Of a stretch of DNA of 64,000 nucleotides, positions 56,758 to 64,000 are shown one piece after another (position 1 is the first letter of the stretch; every line of letters starts with the position of its first letter). This DNA is from Trinickia sp. Y13. Its GTDB lineage: Bacteria > Pseudomonadota > Gammaproteobacteria > Burkholderiales > Burkholderiaceae. A program made the position numbers and the translations under genes. The notes beneath the pieces are model-generated. The model was not told the origin of the DNA. It saw nothing but the letters and a program-made list of their open reading frames with translations, and did not search any database. The stretch lies in NCBI RefSeq assembly GCF_029522115.1, contig NZ_JAKWFK010000013.1:105746-169745 (forward strand), written 5' to 3'.

Positions 56758-58059
56758 CTACGTAGACTGTTGCGGCCACGGCGAGCGCATCGCCTTGCCG
56801 CTGCCTTGCGGCGCGCCTCTCACGCCGCGGGCCGCCACCAGCACGGCCAATGTCAGATCGAGCTTCGGGTTGTGCAGCGCATCGAGCAGCAACGCCGCAT
56901 CCACGCGCGTCGAATCCAGCCTGAGCTGATATTCGAGCTCACGCCGATCCACCACGAACATGTCGAACAACCGGCCCACGGTTACTTGCGCCGGATTGGC
57001 GATCAGCACGTAACGCGGGGCGGCCTCTCCGGCCAGCGGCGTAACCCAGCCGCGACGGTCGAGCTTGTTCATCAACCGCGTCACGGTATCGATATCGCAG
57101 CGGAGCATGCGCGCGAGTTCGAACGGCGTAAGGCCCGGTTTGCCCGCATCGCGCATCTCGTCCAAGCGCACCAGCAACTCGAGCGCGTCGAGCAGGTCGC
57201 TGCCCGGGTAATGCCGCCGGTGGAACTGACCTAAGCGGATCGCGGGCAAGGCGGATACGATCGTCGCGCCGGCAAGCGTGATGAACCAGCACAGATAGAC
57301 CCACAACAAGAACAGCGGCACGAGCGCGAACGCACCGTAGACAGCCGTATACGTAGGCATCCGGCGCACGTAATAACCGAAGCCGCGCTTGGCGAGCTCG
57401 AATGCGATGGCCGCCGCCAGCCCACCCACCACAGCGTCACGCCAAGCAACCGAACAATTGGGCAGGTACACGTAAAGCAGAGCGAATGCCAGAGCGGTCA
57501 ACGGCAACGATGCGCCGGCCAGTGCCCATTCGATCAACGGCGGCACGTGCCCGTTGGCGAGCACGCTCGATTGGGTAAAGAGATACGAAGAAATCGATAG
57601 GCTCACGCCGATCAAAAGCGGGCCGAGCGTGATGATCGCCCAATAGACGAGCACGCGCTGCGCAAACGGGCGCGGTTTGGCGACGCGCCAAATCACGTTC
57701 AGCGCCGACTCGACCGTCATCATCGTCATGACGGACGTGACGAACAGCACGATCATCCCCGCCGTGGTCAGCCCCTTGGCCTTGGAGGCGAACTGGTTCA
57801 GATACTTGAAGATTTGGTTGTTGATCTGATCGGGCATCAGATGCTGGGCGAGGAACGTCTGCAGCGACATCTGAAACGTCGCGAAAATCGGAAACGCCGT
57901 GAACAGTGCGAATGCGACCGTCGCGAGCGGGACGATCGCGAGCATCGTCGTAAACGTCAAGCTGCCCGCCACCTGAGCGATCCGGTCTTCGCCGATGCGC
58001 TTCATCGCAAAACGCGCGAGACGTTGAAGGGTCTGCAGTTCGGAGCTGAACGTGCGCAA
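56758..58059 (-). CDS. YihY/BrkB-family inner-membrane protein
   Basis: This family was once misnamed ribonuclease BN; its function is unknown. The 433-residue product has about six membrane segments (RIAQVAGSLTFTTMLAIVPL, WAIITLGPLLIGVSLSI, FALVPLFLLWVYLCW) and a C-terminal winged-helix-like part (LTPFELARMLRCDIDTVTRLMNKLD region). The TTG at 58059 is chosen because AAGGAG lies nine bases upstream and the product then begins RTFSSELQTL as relatives do. An ATG start at 58140 is unlikely. It is divergent from wrbA. Confidence 0.86.
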   Translation of the reverse strand: MRTFSSELQTLQRLARFAMKRIGEDRIAQVAGSLTFTTMLAIVPLATVAFALFTAFPIFATFQMSLQTFLAQHLMPDQINNQIFKYLNQFASKAKGLTTAGMIVLFVTSVMTMMTVESALNVIWRVAKPRPFAQRVLVYWAIITLGPLLIGVSLSISSYLFTQSSVLANGHVPPLIEWALAGASLPLTALAFALLYVYLPNCSVAWRDAVVGGLAAAIAFELAKRGFGYYVRRMPTYTAVYGAFALVPLFLLWVYLCWFITLAGATIVSALPAIRLGQFHRRHYPGSDLLDALELLVRLDEMRDAGKPGLTPFELARMLRCDIDTVTRLMNKLDRRGWVTPLAGEAAPRYVLIANPAQVTVGRLFDMFVVDRRELEYQLRLDSTRVDAALLLDALHNPKLDLTLAVLVAARGVRGAPQGSGKAMRSPWPQQST

Positions 58060-58127
58060 GTCGAGGTTCTCCTTTTCGTTCGATCGCCGCACACAGCGGC
58101 GCGGCGGCGTACACGCCCCTATAATAA

Positions 58128-59173
<1,046 letters not shown>

Positions 59174-59251
59174 CCGCGCATTCTTGCTCGGCGATTCGAC
59201 GCTCTCGGCTCACCGGCTATCGCGCACCTTGCCCAGGAAGGACGAACCATC

Positions 59252-60688
59252 ATGACCGACACGCCTTCAGTTGCGCGCGACACATTCGTCGCAGCATGCC
59301 GCGCCGCCATCGGTGCGGCCAACGTTCTGACCGAACCGAACGACACCGCCCCATTCCTCACCGATTGGCGCCACCGCTACACCGGCGCCGCCTGCGCCGT
59401 GCTCCGCCCCGGCACGACACAGGAAGTCGCCGCCATCGTCAGGCTCGCCAACGAGCATCGGGTGCCGCTCGTGCCCCAAGGCGGCAACACCGGCCTCGCG
59501 GGCGGCGCAACGCCCGACCGCACGGGAACGCAAGCTATCGTCAGCCTCGCCCGCTTGAATCGGGTTCGCGCACTCGATCCGCACAACAACACGATCACCG
59601 TTGAGGCGGGCGTCGTGCTGGCGCAAGTGCAGGACCATGCGCGCGAGGCCGGACGCCTGTTTCCGCTGAGCCTGGCCGCCGAAGGCAGTTGCACGATCGG
59701 CGGCAACCTCTCGACGAATGCCGGCGGCACCGGCGTGCTGCGCTACGGCAACACCCGCGAGCTGTGTCTCGGTCTGGAAGTCGTCACCGCGCAAGGCGAG
59801 ATTTGGGATGGGCTGCGCGGACTGCGCAAAGACAATACCGGCTACGATTTGCGCGATCTTTTTATCGGCGCCGAAGGCACGCTCGGCTTCATCACGGCCG
59901 CCGTGATGAAGCTGCATCCGCTGCCCGCCGCGCGCGTCACGGCGCTCGCGGCCCTCGCCTCGCCGCAGACCGCGCTCGACTTCCTGGCGCTCGCCCAGCG
60001 CCGCGCCGGTCCGTTGCTGACGGGATTCGAGTTGATGTCGGATTTTTGCTTGCGTCTGGTCGGCAAGCATTTTCCTCAGATGCGCTATCCCTTCGGCGAA
60101 ATGCACGCGCAAATCGTCCTTCTCGAGCTATCGGACAACGAAAGCGAGGACCATGCGCGGGCTCTGTTCGAACAGATGATGGAACAAGCCCTCGAGTCGG
60201 GACTCGTCGAAGACGCAGTCGTCGCCGAAAACCTCGCGCAATCGAAAGCCTTTTGGGATTTGCGCGAGCACATCCCGCTTGCGCAGGCCCAAGAAGGCTT
60301 GAACATCAAGCACGACATCGCGGTGCCGATCTCGCGCGTGGGCGCGTTCGTCGAGCAAACCGATGCCGCGATCGCACGCGAAGTGCCGGGCGCGCGCATG
60401 GTCACGTTCGGTCATCTGGGCGACGGCAACCTCCACTACAACGTTCAAGCCCCCGAGGGCGTCGATGCGAAGGCGTTCCTCGCCCAGCATCAAGCGCAAT
60501 TGAATCGCATCGTCTATGAGAGCGTGCATCGGCACGAAGGCACGTTCAGCGCCGAGCACGGGGTCGGCCAACTGAAAGTGCCCGAGCTGGCGCATTACAA
60601 GTCCCCCGTCGAAGTGGGCATCATGCGGACGATCAAAGCGGCGCTGGATCCGCTCGGCCTGATGAACCCCGGCAAAGTGCTAGGCTAG
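59252..60688 (+). CDS. FAD-binding D-2-hydroxyacid dehydrogenase (GlcD/D2HGDH family)
   Basis: This 478-residue enzyme oxidises a D-2-hydroxy acid, such as D-lactate, D-2-hydroxyglutarate or glycolate. The PCMH-type FAD domain has VPQGGNTGLAGGATP and GGNLSTNAGGTGVLRYGNTR; the C-terminal domain has GHLGDGNLHYNVQ and SAEHGVGQLK. It has no Fe-S domain and is not part of a glcDEF set, so the acceptor is probably ETF or a quinone. The substrate cannot be settled by eye. Confidence 0.9.
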   Translation: MTDTPSVARDTFVAACRAAIGAANVLTEPNDTAPFLTDWRHRYTGAACAVLRPGTTQEVAAIVRLANEHRVPLVPQGGNTGLAGGATPDRTGTQAIVSLARLNRVRALDPHNNTITVEAGVVLAQVQDHAREAGRLFPLSLAAEGSCTIGGNLSTNAGGTGVLRYGNTRELCLGLEVVTAQGEIWDGLRGLRKDNTGYDLRDLFIGAEGTLGFITAAVMKLHPLPAARVTALAALASPQTALDFLALAQRRAGPLLTGFELMSDFCLRLVGKHFPQMRYPFGEMHAQIVLLELSDNESEDHARALFEQMMEQALESGLVEDAVVAENLAQSKAFWDLREHIPLAQAQEGLNIKHDIAVPISRVGAFVEQTDAAIAREVPGARMVTFGHLGDGNLHYNVQAPEGVDAKAFLAQHQAQLNRIVYESVHRHEGTFSAEHGVGQLKVPELAHYKSPVEVGIMRTIKAALDPLGLMNPGKVLG

Positions 60689-60779
60689 ACCCCATCCCCG
60701 CCGCCGCGCCACGCCCATCGGCGCCGCGGGCGGCGATTGTTCAACCATCATCGAACCGATCGAGCAAAGAGGCGTTCCC

Positions 60780-61628
60780 GTGAAAATTCGCGTGTTGTCC
60801 GATCTGCATCTCGAGTGCGACGAGCCCGAGGTCATTCCGCATACCGAGGCCGATCTGATCGTGCTTGCCGGGGACATCCACAATCACGCCGAGGGTATCC
60901 GCTGGGCAGCGCAAACGTTCGGCGGGCAAGCGCCGGTCGTCTACGTTCCGGGCAACCACGAGTATTACGACGGCGAGTTCGGCGCACTCGAAGTGGCGAT
61001 GCGCGACGCCGCGGCGGGCGTCGATCAAGTGCACTTCCTGAACAACGCGGCTTTGGTCGATCCGGGCGGCCGCTGGCGCGTGCTCGGCACGACGCTTTGG
61101 ACCGACTTCGCGCTGTTCGGCGCGAGCGACGAGGCCATCGCCGCATCGATCGCCGCGGCCCAAAAAGTCATGCTCGATTTCCGCGGCCCGATACAGGTGA
61201 CGTGGCCTTCGAGCGCGGCGGTCGGCCGCGAAGACGGGGAAGCTGGACAAGCGGGCGCAGGGCCGCGGCTATTCGCGCCGGCCGACACGCTCGTTCTGCA
61301 CCGCCACGCGCGCGAGTGGCTAGCGAAGGAACTGCGCAAGCCGTTCGGCGGCCAGACCATCGTCGTCACACATCATGCACCCCATCGCGAGAGCCTCGCG
61401 GAACGCTTCGCTCAAGATCTCGCCTCGGCCGGCTTCATCAGCCATCTGCCCGAGCTGCTCGGGCCGCCCGTCGCGCTGTGGATTCATGGGCATACGCATA
61501 CCCCGTTCGATTACGTCGTCAACGGGACGCGGATCGTATGCAACCCGCGCGGCTACATCGATCGACGCCGCAATCGGCTGGAGAACCCGCTCTTCGCCTG
61601 GGATAGGGTCATCGAACTGGACGCTTAG
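60780..61628 (+). CDS. Calcineurin-like metallophosphoesterase
   Basis: This 282-residue protein has the metal-binding motifs of the family in order: SDLHLE, AGDIHNH, PGNHEY, THHAPH and GHTHTP. An insert of about 25 residues lies between GPIQVTW and RLFAPADT. It starts at GTG 60780. The substrate, likely a phosphodiester, is unknown. It converges with the kinase gene. Confidence 0.88.
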   Translation: MKIRVLSDLHLECDEPEVIPHTEADLIVLAGDIHNHAEGIRWAAQTFGGQAPVVYVPGNHEYYDGEFGALEVAMRDAAAGVDQVHFLNNAALVDPGGRWRVLGTTLWTDFALFGASDEAIAASIAAAQKVMLDFRGPIQVTWPSSAAVGREDGEAGQAGAGPRLFAPADTLVLHRHAREWLAKELRKPFGGQTIVVTHHAPHRESLAERFAQDLASAGFISHLPELLGPPVALWIHGHTHTPFDYVVNGTRIVCNPRGYIDRRRNRLENPLFAWDRVIELDA

Positions 61629-61688
61629 CTCGGCGGTCTACGCAAAAGAGCCTGCGGCGCCTTTCCCGTTAGCGGGAAGACGATGCCC

Positions 61689-63431
61689 TCAAGCGCATGG
61701 CCTGGACGCGCCTGCTCCCACGGTAGGATCTAGGCGGGCGCTAACCGGAATGCGCACTTCGATTACCGTTCCGTGCCCTGGCGAAGACGCGATCTCGAGT
61801 TCCCCCTCGACGAGATAGGCACGCTCGCGCAGGCCGGCCAAACCGAACGAACCGGCCTTGCGCGGCAGCGCCGGGTCGAAGCCGATACCGTTGTCTCGAA
61901 CCGTCAACAGCACGCGATCGTGTTCGCGCGCGACGGACACGTCGACATGTGTCGCCTGCGCATGCCGGGCCACGTTCGTCAGCGACTCCTGCAACATGCG
62001 GAACGTCGCCGTGGCGTACGGTTCGTCGAGTTCGAGGTCAGCCGGCTCGACCGTGAGCTCGCAAGCTACGCCGCTGCGCTGCGTGAAGTTTTGCACGAGC
62101 CATTGCATCGCGGGGACGAGGCCGAGATCATCCAGCACGAGCGGCCGCAAGTCGGATGCGATTCGCCGCGTCGATGCGACCGCGTCGTCGAGCAACGCGC
62201 GCATCCCGGCTAGCCTTCGCTCGTTCGCTGCGCCACCCTGGGGTTCGGAAGCCGCGTCGCGCAAGCGATCGGTTTCGATACGCAAGGTAGCGAGCGTTTG
62301 AGCGAGTTCGTCGTGCAGTTCTCGAGAAATGCGCCGCATCTCTTGCTCTCGCGCCGAACTGCCGATCGCCGCGACCTCTCGCAGCTCCTTTTGCGACAAC
62401 ATGAGTGCTGCCTCGGCACGCTTTCTTTCGGCCACTTCATGCTGTAGTTCGCGATTCGACTCGGCAAGCGCAGCCGTGCGGGCCGCAACGCGTTCTTCGA
62501 GCAGCGCCTTCGCCTCGTTCAATTGCGCCGTCCGATCCTGCACGAGCCGGTGCTCGGCCCGTTCGCGGTCGAAGGCCTGAACGACGCGCGCGTAGAGCTT
62601 GATATTGTCGAAGGTCAACGAAACGAGGACGAAGCTCGACGCGATCAAGCCGTAGATGCGCCCGGCGTAAAACCCGAGGTCGAACCGCGCGTGATTGAAG
62701 ACGGCGGAAAGCGCGATGTCGAAAATCCACGCGCAGACGACCACGATCATCCATAGGTCGAGGACCGTGCGCGCTCGCCGCAAAATCAACGATGCCAGCG
62801 CGACGGAGTTGATGAACCATACGATGGACACGACCCAGACGATCGAACCTGCTTCTTGCGAACCGCGCATCAGCGGAGGCAACCAGGCATGGCCCAGCGT
62901 GGCGATCGCGGTCATCGCGCTGGCGAGCGCGACGGCGGTCAGGACGCACAGCAACGCCGAGCGCCAAGGCGCTTTGGGCCGCCGCCCCTCGCCAGGCGGC
63001 CGCGCGCGCGCGTACGCAATGACCGCGAGCGGAAACGCGCCATGCCACATCATGTAGAGCCACACGGTGGTCTGAGGGCCTGCCCCCAGGCCGCCCGTGG
63101 GCGTGAGCAGTCCTGGAAAGGACAACGTATGGGCGATCGCCATGCAAGCGCTGAGCAGGTAGCCGCTCGCAAGCATCAGCAACGCCGGAGAAAAGAGAAT
63201 GCCGTACTGCCCGATGAACAACGCGGCAGTCAACAGATCGCATATGACGAGCGCCGATTGGTAAATCGGCACGAACGCCCATACGGGGGTGAGTTGTGTT
63301 TTGGCGAACGGCACCGCGGCTGCGAACACCACGATCGAGACCGCCATGGCGGCCAGCGCAAGCAGGCGCTCGCGACGAGCCGGCCTCAACGTCGAGATGA
63401 ATACGCGTGCCTCGTCGGTCGATTCGTCCAT
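61689..63431 (-). CDS. Sensor histidine kinase, NarX class, with MASE4-like membrane domain
   Basis: The first 290 residues form about eight membrane segments resembling the MASE4 sensor domain (PIYQSALVICDLLTAALFIG, FSPALLMLASGYLLSA). A coiled coil (ERVAARTAALAESNRELQHE) leads to a HisKA_3 domain with phospho-acceptor H373 (SRELHDELAQTL) and an ATPase domain with ESLTNVARHAQATHV and FGLAGLRERA. It belongs to the NarX/DegS class that normally pairs with a NarL-type regulator. No response regulator lies next to it in the window. Confidence 0.9.
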   Translation of the reverse strand: MDESTDEARVFISTLRPARRERLLALAAMAVSIVVFAAAVPFAKTQLTPVWAFVPIYQSALVICDLLTAALFIGQYGILFSPALLMLASGYLLSACMAIAHTLSFPGLLTPTGGLGAGPQTTVWLYMMWHGAFPLAVIAYARARPPGEGRRPKAPWRSALLCVLTAVALASAMTAIATLGHAWLPPLMRGSQEAGSIVWVVSIVWFINSVALASLILRRARTVLDLWMIVVVCAWIFDIALSAVFNHARFDLGFYAGRIYGLIASSFVLVSLTFDNIKLYARVVQAFDRERAEHRLVQDRTAQLNEAKALLEERVAARTAALAESNRELQHEVAERKRAEAALMLSQKELREVAAIGSSAREQEMRRISRELHDELAQTLATLRIETDRLRDAASEPQGGAANERRLAGMRALLDDAVASTRRIASDLRPLVLDDLGLVPAMQWLVQNFTQRSGVACELTVEPADLELDEPYATATFRMLQESLTNVARHAQATHVDVSVAREHDRVLLTVRDNGIGFDPALPRKAGSFGLAGLRERAYLVEGELEIASSPGHGTVIEVRIPVSARLDPTVGAGASRPCA

Positions 63432-63739
63432 ATTTGCCCCCCGGATTCGATCGCCTACGGTACTCGTTATGGAGACTCGCTATCGCGTGACGCGTCCGTA
63501 TTATGAGTCGCGATCACGCGCGAGGGAAGCGGAGAACTATGAGAGCGTCGGGAAGTGCGGTGAGGCGCGGCATGACCTCAACGAGGCCTTAACGTTGGGT
63601 GACGACTGGAGTTACGAAGTGACAAACGAGGATCACAACGATCCCGGTTGGCGCGCTGCCAGCCCGTGATTCATTCGGCAATCATTAGACTTCGCATTAG
63701 ACAGCAGTTTCACCGCCACCCGCAAAGCCTTGAATTTCG
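63432..63739. other. 308-base gap upstream of the kinase gene
   Basis: The region should hold the kinase promoter. A 66-codon frame (63469-63669, +) has no ribosome binding site or known relative and is not called. I see no other feature in it. Confidence 0.4.
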
Positions 63740-63816
63740 TGGTCGGAGCGATAGGATTCGAACCTACGACCCTCTGATCCCAAATCAGATGCGCTACCAG
63801 GCTGCGCTACGCTCCG
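63740..63816 (-). tRNA. tRNA-Pro, anticodon TGG
   Basis: The minus strand folds as a cloverleaf with acceptor CGGAGCG/CGCTCCG, anticodon stem TCTGA/TCAGA and loop TTTGGGA (anticodon TGG), T-arm GGTTCGAATCC and encoded CCA. It should read CCA and, with wobble modification, other proline codons. It is the second proline tRNA in the window. Confidence 0.95.
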
Positions 63817-63920
63817 ACGAATCCGAGATTCTAGCCGCCTTGTCGATGGTCGGTCAATCTCGGCGCAAATAAGTGTTAGCCCAACGTGAGAATGTCCGCT
63901 CCGTGCAAAGTAAAAATGTC

Positions 63921-63940
63921 CGCTCGATCATGATCGAGCG
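63921..63940. repeat. 20-base perfect palindrome inside the insertion-sequence end
   Basis: CGCTCGATCATGATCGAGCG is its own reverse complement. Nine bases before the transposase ATG, it could be a regulatory site of the transposase or a hairpin limiting its expression. Confidence 0.6.
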
Positions 63941-63948
63941 AGGCGCGG

Positions 63949-64000
63949 ATGGAACTCACTATGAGCGAGCGCGAGATTGGGCGGCTGCGCGTGTTGGAGC
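63949..64000 (+). CDS. Transposase, 5' part cut by the window edge
   Basis: The visible frame reads MELTMSEREIGRLRVLE and continues past the edge. An in-frame ATG at 63961 (MSEREIGRLRVLE) is an alternative start. MSERE-x-x-RL-x-VL is a start I recall from ISNCY-type transposases. Only 17 residues are visible, so the family is tentative. Confidence 0.55.
   Translation, partial: MELTMSEREIGRLRVLE

Larger units (their letters stand above)
63887..64000 (+). mobile_element. Left end of an insertion sequence, running off the window
   Basis: The end carries AATGTCCGCT twice (63891-63900 and 63915-63924), a perfect 20-base palindrome, and the start of a transposase frame. Short repeated AATGTCCGCT ends with an early palindrome are typical of some ISNCY/Mu-like elements as I recall. 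The exact left boundary and any target duplication cannot be set without the right end. It lies about 70 bases from the tRNA-Pro 5' end. Confidence 0.6.

Noticed and set aside
63469..63669. 66-codon frame between the kinase gene and tRNA-Pro
   Set aside because: It has no ribosome binding site or relative.

Overview
The window is GC-rich chromosomal DNA of a betaproteobacterium, almost certainly Burkholderiaceae (Burkholderia, Paraburkholderia or Trinickia type). The support is the gene order relA, tRNA-Val, thrS, infC, rpmI, rplT, pheS, pheT, ihfA, merR, tRNA-Pro, a complete kdpFABCDE operon, and core protein sequences that read like that family. The genus cannot be fixed from this sequence alone.

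Layout. 0-3.5 kb is accessory: a gene cut by the window edge, a small unknown gene followed by a strong hairpin, a possible ADP-ribosyltransferase-like protein, and three tandem prolyl-4-hydroxylase-like genes. The middle one has lost every catalytic residue. 3.5-10 kb holds a divergent SerB-like phosphatase and four LuxR-type regulators with autoinducer-binding domains, with no luxI in the window; a YbaK-like protein lies among them. 10-16 kb holds a LysR regulator, an iron-permease-family protein, and a FadR-type GntR regulator facing a DctA-type transporter, allantoicase and ureidoglycolate lyase, a likely ureide-use unit. 16.2-24.8 kb is the K+ uptake operon kdpF-A-B-C-D-E, with an extra 35-residue membrane ORF upstream of kdpF and a probable KdpE site. 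24.8-32.5 kb holds a secreted SGNH hydrolase with a divergent LysR regulator, a two-partner-secretion-type exoprotein, a glycoside hydrolase lipoprotein and a coiled-coil membrane protein.

32.5-46 kb is housekeeping: translation genes and relA. relA is downstream of ridA, an alpha/beta hydrolase and scoAB, all on one strand with short gaps. infC appears to start at an ATC codon, and two strong hairpins separate rplT from pheS. 46-63.4 kb is mixed metabolism: a PAS-LuxR regulator, thioesterase, SDR, ETF-quinone oxidoreductase, chorismate synthase, an LplT-PlsC fusion, CBS protein, O-acetylhomoserine sulfhydrylase, Mpo1-like protein, YihY, WrbA, an FAD oxidase, a phosphoesterase and an orphan NarX-class kinase. 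The window ends with tRNA-Pro(TGG) and the left end of an insertion sequence.

No rRNA, CRISPR array or prophage was seen. Long ORFs opposite real genes are GC-rich coding shadows and are omitted. Start sites were moved from the longest ORF where a ribosome binding site or family alignment favoured another codon.
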